The notes beneath the pieces are model-generated. The model was not told the DNA's origin, did not search any database, and saw only the letters and a list, made by a program, of their open reading frames with translations. 64,000 nt of DNA from NCBI GenBank assembly GCA_006503535.1, contig QYRS01000008.1:2728001-2792000 (forward strand). Reading direction: 5' to 3'. Shown here in pieces: positions 35,902 to 47,442 of this stretch. Numbering within the stretch: position 1 is the first letter of the stretch; the number at the start of each line of letters is the position of its first letter. The translations under genes and the position numbers were made by a program. The stretch is from Arthrinium phaeospermum. Lineage: Eukaryota > Ascomycota > Sordariomycetes > Amphisphaeriales > Apiosporaceae.

Positions 35902-36969
35902 TCACGCCGCCGTGCTGTCGACTTGAATCTCCCTCCGCCGATGCTCCAGCTTCAGAACCGGCACGCGGCCAATCTCCGCCATGCCACCCCCACCGCATGC
36001 TGCGCCGTTATTATTGCTGCTCATCGCCTGCCCGTCGCGGAGCTCCTCCCAGTGGCGCCGTAGCGTCTCTTCGCTCACGACGAGCTCGAACCCGGCCAGA
36101 AAACAGAAACTGATCTCGAGGCGTGCGAGCTCGGCCTCGCTCACGCCGCCGACGCGGGCCACCTTTTTGTGCGGGTACGACAGGTCCTCGAGGGCCTTCA
36201 TGGCGACGCGCAGGCCGGCCAGCAGCAGGCGGTGGCAGTTGCGCCGCGTGACGGGGATGACGCGCTCTTCGACCGCCAACCTGAATATGTAGAGGGACGT
36301 CGCGAGGTAGACGGCCGTGCTCATGGGGCAGAACCGGTGCATTCGCAGCAGGTAGTCCTCGATGCTGATGGGCGGCGGCGCCTTGCTGTAGAACTTGCGC
36401 GTAATGGCGCTGTGCTGCAGGTTCAGTGGCTGCGAGTTGGCGCCGATTACGACGTAGGGCTCGGGGGTCGCGGGCGGCGGTGGGGGTGATGTGGGCGTGT
36501 GTCGCAGCTTGACGCCGTCGATGGGCGCTTGCGGCGGGAAGAAGGGTGAGGAAGCTTGGGTGGCAGCAGCAGCGTTGGCTTGGTCTTGCGCCTGGGCTTG
36601 CTGTTGTAATCGCAGCAAGCTTCTCTCGGAGTGCACGCGCACTATGTCGGCCTTCTCCTTTGCGAATCCGCGCATGTGGGGGATCGTGGGGCTCGTCGGG
36701 GGCGGCGTCGGGGGTATGTCGCCGGTCACACGCACCAATGCCTCGATGCCGCCCGACAGCAGCTTGAGGGCGGCGATGGGGCTGAGCTTGAAGAGGTCTT
36801 GCGACGAGATGCTGGGCGCATGGTGGAGGGGCGGCGGCGTGCGCGCCTGTCCAATCAGTCGCGGGTCTGCGGAGGGTATGGGCGCCGGCGGAGGGGATGT
36901 CGGGGTCGGTTGCTTGGGAGGGTCTTCGGAGGGGCCCAGAGCATCTCCGGACGCATCATCGTTGGACAT
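35902..36969 (-). CDS. Pho80/PREG-type cyclin, regulator of phosphate response
   Basis: This is a single exon of 355 aa. The first 190 residues are Pro/Ser/Gln-rich and low-complexity, with a short ordered segment (DLFKLSPIAALKLLSGGIEALVRVTGDIPPTPP) that is common in fungal Pho80-type cyclins. The cyclin box lies at about 200-310: SIEDYLLRMHRFCP, AVYLATSLYIFRL, VTRRNCHRLLLAGLRVAMKALED, the conserved KVARVGGVSEAELARLE, and FCFLAGFELVVSEETL. This is the Pho80/Pcl family. Known members (yeast Pho80, Neurospora PREG) bind a Pho85-type CDK (PGOV) and keep the Pho4/NUC-1 transcription factor inactive when phosphate is plentiful. A Gly/Asn-rich stretch separates the box from a short basic C-terminus. 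The start is the first Met of the frame. Confidence 0.9.
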   Translation of the reverse strand: MSNDDASGDALGPSEDPPKQPTPTSPPPAPIPSADPRLIGQARTPPPLHHAPSISSQDLFKLSPIAALKLLSGGIEALVRVTGDIPPTPPPTSPTIPHMRGFAKEKADIVRVHSERSLLRLQQQAQAQDQANAAAATQASSPFFPPQAPIDGVKLRHTPTSPPPPPATPEPYVVIGANSQPLNLQHSAITRKFYSKAPPPISIEDYLLRMHRFCPMSTAVYLATSLYIFRLAVEERVIPVTRRNCHRLLLAGLRVAMKALEDLSYPHKKVARVGGVSEAELARLEISFCFLAGFELVVSEETLRRHWEELRDGQAMSSNNNGAACGGGGMAEIGRVPVLKLEHRRREIQVDSTAA

Positions 36970-38993
36970 GGCGGCTTATATTAGCTGCAAGTCGTTTTCG
37001 TGAGGTTCTTGTTCACCACACTGCCTTTTACCAGCAGATGGGACTCGTGTATCGGGACGAATCGCTTGCTTCTTGCTAGAGTCGGCTCGAGTGTTGGTTC
37101 CTGTTGCAATGCCGGCCTTCCATAAATACTTCGTTTCAAATTTTGGCCGGGGTCGGGGGGCGAAAGATAGGGAAAAAAAAGTCGAAGTTGGCGCAGAATC
37201 TAGGGTCCAGTAAAGTGGGCGGGTTTCGGGGTCTCGATTTCGTCGTCGATGCAGCGAAGTGGGCTACCGTACCGACTGAGGTTTGGGGTGCGCGACGAGC
37301 CTCATATCAAGATCATGTAGAACAAAGCACATGATTTCCACCCCACGTCGCGTCGTCCGAAGTTGCACACAAACACCAACACTCACACACGCTACGCGAA
37401 CATACAATGAGGTAACAAGGTAGTGTGAGTAGAGTGGGCGGGATAGAGGAGTGAGAGGGAGTGCGCAGGAAGCAGCAACAAGAAGAAAGGAGGAATGGCG
37501 CCTAAAATACGTGTCGCGTGGTAAGTCGCGGTTTGCGCAGCTTGTGCCGTATCACGAGAGCGATCGATCAGAAAGCGCGGGTTTCCGTTACGTTTGTTTC
37601 GCCGCAGTCTGCTGTCTCGGCCTCCCTACTTTCTTGGTTCCCTGGGCTACTGGGGTGGTGCAGGTGGTGCGAATGTGGGATGTTCAAGAGCATGCGTGGG
37701 TTGAGCTGGAGGCGGGTCGGGTTGCTTTCATCTCAAAGTGAGGGGTAGGACTGGAGGAGGATAAGACCAGGACGAGACCAGGACCAGACGCGAAGAGATG
37801 GGGCCGAGTCATGGTTTGATCAATTTCCGCCTGTGAAAACGAGATCAGGAATCGATCGAGAACCAGGTAATCCAGGTCGCTATAGGCATCGTTATATGTA
37901 TCTGGATGGATGGAGCTGGCCATGCATATGGCTGTCAGTTATCGTGCCATTTTCCTCGCGTCGGGTCGCCTGAACGGAAGGAAAGGTGGGCGGGCGACAG
38001 GCGCTGGACGCTGAACGGGTAGTGGGTGGATTTAGTGGGTGGGTGGGATGCGTGCGCGCGTGCAGCAGGCACCTTGGCACCCAACCTCTAAAACACATGG
38101 CCAATGCCCGCTGGCTAATAACGAGGCGGGAGAAGCGTCCCGGGCGCCTTTGCTCAATTCTTCGGATCGCTTAGATCAGGCACTTGCGTGGGATCGGCAG
38201 CGTACCTACCCCGCCATCAACACCGGTTGCCAGTGATCTAGGCCCCCTCGGTCACCTGCGGGCTTGTAGCTATCTGACTTGCTGCCTTGGGAGTGACTGA
38301 GTGCCTGCCGGGCTGTTGGAGTTGAGGCACCTTGGAAAGCAACACTGCATTTGCTGGATTGGAAAAGATCCACCTAGGCGAAAACGTTCGAGTCTCTTTC
38401 GACTCTTGATCTCGAGATGCAGAGCGGGGCCAGGCGCAGTCTTCCCCAGAAAAAAGAACATTGAGAAAATACTCTGGAGAAAGGCGAGAAAAAGCAAGCC
38501 CCAATCTCGGGGTCCCTGGCCGGCGGCCCTCAACTTTCAGGGTCCCCTTCCCTCTAGCAAGGTCAATACGGACAAGCGCCTGCAGATTTGAAGGCCTCGT
38601 GACAGGACTAATATCCACAACAGCAGCCCAATTCGGTATCTGACAGCCCAGGGTATGTTCGTTTTCTTAGCTGGTCCAAGTCAAGAAACTAGAGGACATA
38701 TCGGGATTGCATGGAGGTTGAGACAGCTCAGCAAAAGATCGAGTTGGGCCAGCAGCATTCCCCAGCTGGCATCTACTGTAATCCCTGGGTTTGAGATAGG
38801 ACCTGAGCTAATGCATTACTTCTCCAACATCGTGCCTACCATCGTGAAACAGGACTTGATACTTGCTTGATATATTCATCATCCATCACGACACGATGAA
38901 ATTGAATAGAAAAATAAAGGCTGTAAATGTACTGCCTCCGATCCTGCAACCCCAGATTTCGTCCCCCGAACCTGCAAAAAGAGAATTTTGCAT
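36970..38993. other. Intergenic region upstream of PREG-type cyclin
   Basis: This region holds the cyclin promoter on its left side. The remaining 1.5 kb have short overlapping frames only. Confidence 0.5.
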
Positions 38994-39064
38994 TGCACTA
39001 GCCGCGAATCGAACGCGGGGCCCATCGATGGCAACGATGGATTTTACCACTAAACCACTAGTGC
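38994..39064 (-). tRNA. tRNA-Gly (anticodon GCC), copy 1
   Basis: This is an intronless 71-nt cloverleaf on the minus strand. The acceptor stem is GCACTAG/CTAGTGC, the D loop has AGTGGTAA, the anticodon stem is CATCG/CGATG with loop TTGCCAT (anticodon GCC at 39,030-39,032), and the T arm is CCGCG-TTCGATT-CGCGG with discriminator A. A T-rich stretch follows on the minus strand and fits Pol III termination. It decodes GGC and GGU. Confidence 0.95.
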
Positions 39065-39653
39065 TCAAAGGTCCGCCTGTACTGGTTGATGAATATGATC
39101 GCTTTAACAGTCTTATATATCCCAACAAGCATTTGGGCAGGTGTACACAATAGCATAGTTTGCCTCACCCACATAGACATGAATAAAGTGATCAAACTAT
39201 GAGCCACAAACCCCTTAGAAAGGGACAGAGACGACGTCAATACCTGGTAAATCTCTCTGACCCGGCACACCGTGGGTATCGTGGGTTACCTTTCTCTCAT
39301 GCCATGGCGATGGCTACTGCCATCATCAAATGGCGATCTAGACGCGACACAAGCAATTGAGCAACCCATTCCCATAGCACTTTAGCTAAAAATTACCAAA
39401 GCAAGCTTAACATCGTAGTGTAATGAGTGTTGGTATTCTTTAGGTTCATGCGTACATTTACGAGACTCAAATGAATAAGCACTCCCGCGTTGCGTCACGC
39501 CAACAATCATGCTACTTCCCCGCGAACTCAAAGTCTTCAATATAATATAGGTAGCGATATAGTAGCCCAGTACGTAGTACGCGATGCTTACCTACCTATG
39601 TAGGTATCCAACCCTTGCCCAGCACCCACGCGCACTCAAAGCAAACCCCCAGC
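39065..39653. other. Intergenic region, tRNA-Gly to ThDP enzyme
   Basis: I see no gene. A palindromic TACCTACC-TATG-TAGGTA word is present near 39,590-39,606. Confidence 0.5.
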
Positions 39654-41622
39654 TCAGCACCCCGAAACCACCTTACAGTCCAACACCGCGCTCTGCCCGC
39701 CCTTGACCGCCGCAATGGCCTGCTGCAGCACCCCCTCGAGCTCGTCCGACTTCTCGACCTTGGCCGCGAACAGCTCCCCGCCCGCCGCCGCCTTGGCGAT
39801 GCCCGAAAAGTCCGGCACGGGATCGAACGAGATGTTGATCTCCTCGTTGGTCGCCTTGGAGCCCAGGCCCTCGGGGTGCACCAGCTGCAGCGACTTCCGG
39901 GGCGCGTTCCAGCCTGTGGGCAAGGGGTTTGAGTCAGCATTTGTCTTTCTTACGTGAAAGGACTTTCCATCTGATGGGGAGAGCATAGCATATCATATGT
40001 TGAAGAGAGATGAGAAAAGGGCAAGGAAACCCACCTTTGTTGTTCAACACAATCGTCAGCACCGGAATCCCATACCGCCGCGAGATCCAGTAAACGCTCC
40101 CCGGCACGCTGAACAGGAACGTCCCGTCGCCCACGACCTGCACCACGAACTGCCCCTTGCCCGGCCCGCCCGCCAGCGCGTCGCTCGCCAGCTTGATCCC
40201 CAGCGCGCCGCCGCCCGACCAGCCGAGCCCGCCGCCGCCGCAGTTGATCCAGGACCCCGGCAGCTCGGGCTGCAGGTTGTCGTGCACGAAGGCCGTGTTG
40301 GTGACGGCCTCGATGGCCCAGATGGTGTCGCGCGGCACCATGCCTTTCAGTGTCTTGCAGAGGTGGCCCGTCCCGAACTGCCCGTCCGCCGCCGGCTTCG
40401 TCCGCGCCGCGATGTCGTCGAGCTTCTGGGCGTGCGCCGCGACGAGGGCGTCCCAGACCTTGGTGGCGGCATCGCTGTTAATCTGGCTGCTGAAAGAGGT
40501 CTTCAGGTGCGCCGTCACCTGCTCGACCGAGGTGAGGGCGTCGGCGCGGTACCGGTGCTGCGCCGGAACGTAGAAGAGCGGCATCATCTGCTTGAGCGGG
40601 TCGACGTCGATGTGGAACACCTTGGCGTCGGCGGCCGGCTTGTTCTGCGTCGGGATCCAGGGCACGTCGCAGTCCAGGATAACGATGACGTCGGCCTCGC
40701 GGATCTCGGCGCCGACGCCGAAGCGCAGGCCCAGCCAGCCCGGGTGCGTGGCGGGGAAGCACATGTCGCTGCCGCCCGTGTCGAGCACTTTCAACCCCTT
40801 GACGGTGTTGGCCAGCTCCACGAGCGCGGCGGGGACCTGGTGGTTCCGGCCCGAGTAGCCCGTGATGAGGAGGGGCTTCTTGGCCGCGGCGAGGGCCTCG
40901 GCGATCTGGCCGACGGCGCGCTGCGGGAGCCCGCCGAGCTCGACGCGGTCCCAGACGCCCTGCTCGAGGTGGTAGGGCTCGATGTCCTCCTCCATGACCT
41001 CGCGGGCGCCGACGAGGTAGACCGGGCCCTGGGGGTCGCTGGTGGCGAACTGCAGGGCGCGGTTGACCATCTGCTTGATGTTGCGGCCCGTCTTGACCTC
41101 GGCCGCGTACCGGCAGTACTGGCCAATGATCTGCTTCTGGTCGGGCACGTCCTGGATCCAGTGGATGTACTCGGTCCGGGACCCGCGCATCTCGCCCTCG
41201 AGCGTGAACGGGCTCATGCCCGCGAACACCAGCACGGGCGCCCGCCCGGTGCTGGCGTTGTGCACCGCGGCGCCCAGCCCCTGCGTGCCGACGTCCACGT
41301 GCACGATGACCACCTGCGGCTTGCCGGTGAGACGCGCGTAACCGTCGGCCATGGACATGGCTACCATCTAGAAGTAGGCGAAAAGCAAAAACACGTCAGT
41401 GTCACCTGGGAACGGGTACAGGCACAAGGTCGGGTTTCACAAGGGGGGTGCATCTACCTCATTGGGACACGTGATAATCCGGGGAAACTGGCCCTTCTTC
41501 TCATTTTGCCCCTTAACCATGGCCTCGATGATACTAGGATGGTCCGAGCCCAGGTTGACGAAGCAATGCGTTACGCCCGCCTCCCATATTGCTTCGAAAA
41601 ACGCGAACGAAGCCGTATACAT
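39654..41622 (-). CDS. Thiamine diphosphate-dependent enzyme, acetolactate synthase-like
   Basis: There are three exons on the minus strand, 41622-41458, 41367-40035 and 39913-39654, with introns of 90 and 121 nt. The joined frame gives 585 aa. All three domains of the family are present: an N-terminal pyrimidine-binding domain with the activating Glu in CPNE (residue 55) followed by MSMADGYAR; a central domain with a DTGGSDMCFPATHPGW segment; and a C-terminal diphosphate-binding domain with GDG (about 467-469), then about 26 residues and NN (about 496-497), the classical ThDP/Mg motif. The enzyme should decarboxylate or ligate a 2-oxo acid. The substrate is not clear: mitochondrial acetolactate synthase, benzoylformate decarboxylase-like and oxalyl/2-hydroxyacyl-CoA lyase-like enzymes share this fold. 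No mitochondrial presequence is evident at MYTASFAFFE, which argues against the Ilv2 role. A stray long open frame on the opposite strand reflects the GC-rich codons. Confidence 0.9.
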
Positions 41623-44600
41623 ATTGTTAGGGTTTGGGGAAGAAGAGTGATGGCGACTACTTTTAGGTTTGGGGTTTAGGGATGATGGGATGTCCTGTCG
41701 TGGCCCCCGAGATCTGTAGTAGCTCCGACGTAGACGTGGAAGGCGGGTAGATTGGAATAGAGATAGAGTTGGAGATGTACAAGTAGGAGTATGTATAGGA
41801 GAGGGAGAGGTCTGTCAAATAGTAGGATCCGAAGTGAGCCGCCAAGGATGAGGGGACCTGCATGGCCAAAGGGAGACGACGAGGAAGAGCCGAGCCCGGC
41901 ACCTTTATCCCAGTTCTGGCCGCAGCAGTGCACATCATGTAGGAGCAGTAGGCGCCGCCGCCGCAGCAGCGATAAGCTCCAGTGGGATAGCAGAGTTATT
42001 CCGGGGAATGTATGACCCAGTAGTGGCAGTAGTCGTGGACCATTTCTACAGTATCAGCGCTACCCCGCGGCTCGGGCTTTAGTGACAATTTGTCATGTCT
42101 CGCCCACTCGCGCGCCCTTACGCCGCCCGCGGCCGCGATGTCGCTGCGAAAAGAAGAACCGTGACGGCCAGGCGCGGGCTCTGATAGGGCAGCGGTCTAG
42201 GAGCTACGAGTCGCCGGTGCAGTAGCGGGCGCTGCGGATCTACGCCATGCCCCAAACTGTCGAGGATGGTGACTGGAGTGGATCGTGCTGGTGAGGAGTA
42301 TTGCTGGAGGTGGTGGTTTAGGGCGTGGGGTAGTTGGTGGTACCCCAATGTTTTGGCGGGGTAAGGGATGATGCCGGTAGCTCTCACGGCTGCTAGCAGT
42401 GCATTATCAGTGTTCCTCCGTCAGCACCCGCAGCTGTTGGGCCACGGGGTTCGTCATGCGGGGTCAAAGCCGGGTAGGGGACCGGGAACCTGAGAGTTGA
42501 CGAAGCGCCTGTAGCATCCATATTGGATGCTTGTTCTCTCTGATGTCGGCGCAAACTGCCAAAAAGTTGACCTGTCCAAGTTGAAACATTCTTATGGGAC
42601 CAAACATTTCGGGTTGGAATATGCCGATACGTGCTGGAGTGGGTGGATAAACGCCCACGAAAGCTTCGCGGGATGGAATGTCGGAATGTTGGTAAGAACG
42701 CAGCTTCCTCGGCATACGCATGATATATACATGTATAGTCGTATGCAGCTCGTGCACTTCAAATTGATCTTTGGTTTTCACCTTATCATGTTTCTCGATC
42801 TTACACTGTTCTTATCTGCCAATGCCCGACGACCTCCCGTGGCCTTTCTACCTGAACCTTCACTACATCGACTTACCAACGCGCATGCCCAACTCTACCA
42901 ACTTTGGCATTGCGAAAACGTCTAACCCCGAAGACACATACAAACACTCTGTGCCTGGCACAAGTTTCATCCGCTGCTTAGTTTGGGAGAATCCCGATTC
43001 GCAGATGCCAGGTCCCGCAGCCTACTTTTTACCTTTCCCAAGGACTAGTTCGGGACCGCTTTAGGCGGTTGAAGTAACGCATCCCGTGCAACCAGCTCCC
43101 AGAGTTTCGGGTCACCCATATGACTATTTGCAGATATTGGCAGATCACCTATCTATCATCCGTAAGACACCATAAGACATATGAGCAGCTAGTAGTCCGT
43201 CATGTGCTGATGACTCGGCTCTGCGCGCATCGGCATTTACGTAAGTCACGGCCAACCGCAACGCGCTTAGGATCGGCTTCATTGACGATCACGAGGCCGA
43301 AGCCGAAGCGGAATGAAGAGCCTCATGCCTAGAGCCGCTGTACCGGTAGGTCGCCGGTCGAACGGCAAAGGACGGGGACTGTAAGGTGATTGTCATGGAC
43401 TCGGCTGCAATGGATTGATCTATTGGTATTAGGCCAATGTCAAGGAGATGAGACTCAAGTATATACCTAGCCAGTGTCTTCCATAACCCCCTAATAGGAA
43501 TGAACCGGCGGCGACCCTGGGAGATCGAAGAGCGTATTCAGCTGAACGCCAACGGTAATTTAAGATCCCCCTATCCCTATTCCCTATTAAATAAAACCAT
43601 ACCTTCCCATCATTGAACCCAATTCACCCTTTTCGAGTCTCATTGACGGAGTAGTTCCGGGACCGCTCTGAACCCACTACCTTGGCACTCACCGCTTAGT
43701 GCCTGACCGACCATGCGCCACACGGCGACTCAAGCCTCCTTATATGTAGCCTATATCGCCTCTTTGAGAGACAACTCAGCGATGGCGTAAACTTGGATGC
43801 TCTGGGCTTTCCCTGAGAAAAAAAGAAGCAACAAGCAATGCATCTGACTCGGTTGTCGGGCGCAGCAAAAACTTGGCGACCTGAAAGACGATGAAATCAT
43901 AGCGGGGGCGCGCTGAGGCCTCAGCACAATTGTTGGCCGGAGAGGCTGCCACGTCTCGGACCTACACGTTCTAGCTCGTGTAGACTCGGCGATCTAATGA
44001 CCTCAGCTCCGGACTAGGCAACTTTCGAGACGCCTTGCTTGCCTGGCTTTTGCAGCACCTATTGTGCCGGTCGCTGAGCTGAAAATCTCGAGTGGAAATG
44101 TGGTGGGAAGTCAACAAATATAGTGGAAGAATGGTGGAAGCCTTCCATGTTCCACGACTGTGGTGGTAGGCTTTTTTCCTATGACAGGGGATCCGGAAGG
44201 GCCCAGCGCCAGTGCTTGGTTAGTGGTCTGCGAGCCCACTACCAGCCACCAAAACCAGGTTCCGGGTTCATGCGCATCAATTGCATAGGGTTCTATCCGT
44301 ACGGAGTAATTATCAGACGATCAAGACAAATATGAACGCCCTCTCGGCGCAGGCAATCAAAGTCAAGAACACGAAGATAAGAGGTGCGATAAAGTGTCAA
44401 TTAAACCCTGATCGGGAAGAGAAAAGTTGAGATAGAGTGATGGAGATGTCTTAGACGGCCCGAGATTGCTAGAGGGGTGACTTTTACGGTAGGTTGCGAA
44501 CTGGATCTCCAAAAAGAATGCCACTGGGCGACAGGGGACAGAAGAAGCGTCCGGCGACAACGATTGGCCTAGCTTCCGCCACGACGGTTTGGGCGTTGCA

Positions 44601-45767
44601 GAATAGCGCAACGGCTCGTGTAACTCGCAACGCGACTGGCTGCCGACCACGAAACAAGGCCTTCAACGCCTGTCAACCCCAGCTTCCACGGCTTCCCAGC
44701 TCTCCCAATTACGTCGCCAGAGTCGCCCAACCTGGGATGACGAGCTGCCAAGCGTGGAGCAGCATCGTGGAACCCCCTAACTCGCATTAGACGACAAACA
44801 TGTGTTTGACGCTGATTAACAAGCCATGCACGCTTTGCAAAGATTCGCTCGCAGGCGCCCGGATGGGTCTGTCCATTGTCTTCATCCACCACCGGTATCT
44901 CCAAGAGGGCTCCTCCGATGCCGATGGAACGATCGCAACTGCAACACACCCAAGGTGAACATCTCAATGCATTGTCTCCCACGCGCCCTGACTGGCTGGC
45001 AACAGACTGGGGCATGAATAACCAAGCCAATTAAGGCCGGTGGCGACGTCAACCACAGCCATATTCGCGAAGACGGCCTTGGAGATTGGTCCAGCAATGC
45101 AGAGGCGACAAGCAACCCGGCTGCATTGGACCATGTCGCCAGCGTGCCAGGATGCCACTGACCACCGATCGCAATAAACACCGGGGTAGATGTCACCTCC
45201 AGCATTCTCCTGGCCCTGCCAGCCTGCACCGCCCGGGCTCTGGACCTGGCAAACGTGAGGTATTCTGGGTCCCTTGTCCAACGTCGATCGGCAATTTACC
45301 CGTCATACTGTAAATAATGGATAAAAAAATCAAGGCAGGGGGATACACATCCCACCGACTCACCAGCCATGACGGGTAATTGGAGCATCTGCGCCCTCCT
45401 CACCGTATGTAAGTATCTGGCCGGTGGTGCAAGTGCGTCCGGGATACAAAGTCTGTTTAAATGCAACCGCTCCCCCAGCGTCTCCCTCCCATGACACTTC
45501 GTGCGACCCAGTGACGCTGCTTAAGTTGGCCTCTTTCCATCTTGACTAATAAGTCGGTGATTGTTTCCTTCTCTCGCTCACGCCTAAGGTCCTTCGCTAC
45601 CCTTATCCACTCGTTCCTAGGTTCAATCCACTTTGGTTTTCGACAACTCGACACGAGACCCATGAATTATCTGTGATAGGTTACCACGACGACATCTTCA
45701 GGAAATAAACAATACAACTTGACTTTGGAGGAATTGTTTGGCAACATACATCCGCCCACCAGTCATC
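41623..45767. other. Intergenic region, ThDP enzyme to FAD oxidase
   Basis: About 4.1 kb have only short frames and no recognised domain. GTACGGAGTA occurs at 44,299-44,308. A short tRNA-like hairpin region near 43,650-43,735 was examined and rejected as a tRNA. Confidence 0.5.
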
Positions 45768-47442
45768 ATGGGCCAAGGATCTAGCTCGCCGTCGCCGCTG
45801 GCCACCTGCCTCAACGAGGTTTGCAATGGCCGGAGCAGCTGCGTCGCGTATCCCGACACCCCACTGTACCAGATCGCCTGGGTCAACCGCTACAACCTCG
45901 ACATCCCCGTGAATCCCGCCGCCGTGGCCCGCCCAGACACGGCCGAAGATGTGGCCGGCTTCATCAAATGCGCCGCCACGAATAACGTCCAGGTGCAAGC
46001 CAAGTCGGGCGGGCACTCCTATGCGTACGTATATGCCACACACCATGCCCACTCCCTCTCTACACCCCAACCTTTGACACAGCCAAGCTGACAAGCCCAA
46101 CAGCAACTTTGGCGTCGGCGGCAAGGATGGCGAGCTCGTCATCGACCTCAAGAACATGCAGCACTTCTCCATGGACACCAACACCTGGCAGGCCACCATC
46201 GGCGCCGGTACCAAGCTGGGCGATGTCACCGACCGGCTCCATAAGAACGGCAAGAGGGCCATGGCTCACGGCACGTGCCCGGGCGTAGGCATCGGTGGCC
46301 ATGCAACAATCGTGAGTTGGACACACCGCCCCAATACACGCACGTGCAGCATACTGACAGTTTCTCTCAGGGCGGGTTGGGACCCTCGTCGCGCATGTGG
46401 GGATCATGTCTCGACCACGTGATGGAGGTCGAGGTGGTGACGGCCGACGGCAAGATCCAGCGGGCCAGCGAAAAGGAAAACTCCGACTTGTTCTTCGTAA
46501 GCACATCCATCGATGCGATATCGCGGTTTCGCCGGCAAAACTGACTCTCGGTGTGTAGGCTTTGAAGGGCGCCGGCGCAAGCTATGGCGTCATACTGAAT
46601 TCGTTATGAAGACACATCCCGAGCCCGGTAGTGTGGTCGAGTACAGCTTCTCTTTGACTTTCGGCAAACATGCAGACATGGTCGACGTCTTCGAGCAGTG
46701 GCAGAAGCTCATCAGCGACCCGAAACTGGACCGCCGGTTCGGCACCGAGATTGTGATGCACGAGCTCGGCCTCATCATCACGGCCACCTTCTACGGCACC
46801 GAGGAGGAGTTCCGGGCGACGGGCATCCCCGACAAGATCCCCAAGGGCAAGATCTCGGTCGTCATCGACGACTGGCTGGCGGTGCTCACGCAGCAGGCCG
46901 AGGACGCGGCCCTGTACCTGTCGGACATCCGCAGCGCCTTCACGGCGCGCAGCCTGGCGTTCAAGAGCGACGAGCTCATGTCGCGCGACGGCATCACCAA
47001 GATGATGAAGTACCTCGACGACCAGGACCGCGGCACGCTCATCTGGTTCCTCATCTTCGACGCGACGGGCGGCGCCATCAGCGACGTGCCGATGAACGCG
47101 ACGGCGTACTCGCACCGCGACAAGGTCATGTTCGCGCAGGGCTATGGCATCGGCATCCCGACCCTCACGAAAACGACCAAGGACTTCATGAACGGCCTCA
47201 TCGACACCATCCAGGGCACCGTCCCGCAGACCCTGACGACGTACCCGGGCTACGTCGACCCGCAGCTCGCCAACGCGCAGCAGTCGTACTGGGGGCCCAA
47301 CCTCGACGCCCTCAGCCAGATCAAGTCCAAGTGGGATCCCCGGGACATGTTCCACAACCCCCAGAGCGTCGCGCCCCAGACGCTTAACGCGCGCCAGGAG
47401 TCGTCGGCGGCTGGCGGCGGCAGTCGGTTGCGCGTGCTGTAG
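45768..47442 (+). CDS. FAD-linked oxidoreductase (glucooligosaccharide oxidase/BBE-like) with apparent frameshift
   Basis: There are four exons: 45768-46024, 46104-46311, 46371-46496 and 46559-47442. The first three keep phase. In exon 4 the conserved text ALKGAGASYGVI and TEFVMKTHPEP are in different frames; one base appears to be missing near 46,592-46,596. Otherwise the protein would be about 490 aa and complete. The FAD domain has SGGHSY with His83 and GTCPGVG with Cys144, the pair that binds FAD bicovalently in glucooligosaccharide oxidases; GGLGPSSRMWG follows. The C-terminal BBE-type end is present (YWGPNLDALSQIKSKWDP, then MFHNPQSV). Relatives oxidise the reducing end of oligosaccharides to lactones with release of H2O2. 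The N-terminus MGQGSSS has no signal peptide and fits an N-myristoylation pattern. The gene is either a recent pseudogene or carries an assembly error. Confidence 0.82.

Noticed and set aside
39997..41679. 560-codon open frame on the plus strand
   Set aside because: It lies antisense to the ThDP enzyme, is Arg/Val/Ala/Asp-rich without domains, and is explained by GC-rich codon bias of the real gene, which has motifs and valid introns.
42464..43064. Overlapping frames of about 100-130 codons on both strands
   Set aside because: They overlap each other on opposite strands without domains, start context or splice structure.
43500..43560. Possible short first exon with a GTAA donor
   Set aside because: There is no downstream exon in frame with any recognisable protein; the open stretch is only about 20 codons.
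43650..43735. tRNA-like sequence on the minus strand with a perfect GGCACT/AGTGCC hairpin
   Set aside because: The T loop lacks the GTTCRA consensus, the acceptor stem does not pair and the arms cannot be arranged as a cloverleaf.
46582..47355. 257-codon minus-strand and 229-codon plus-strand frames in exon 4 of the FAD oxidase
   Set aside because: Both are shadows of the conserved oxidase frame and contain no domain.
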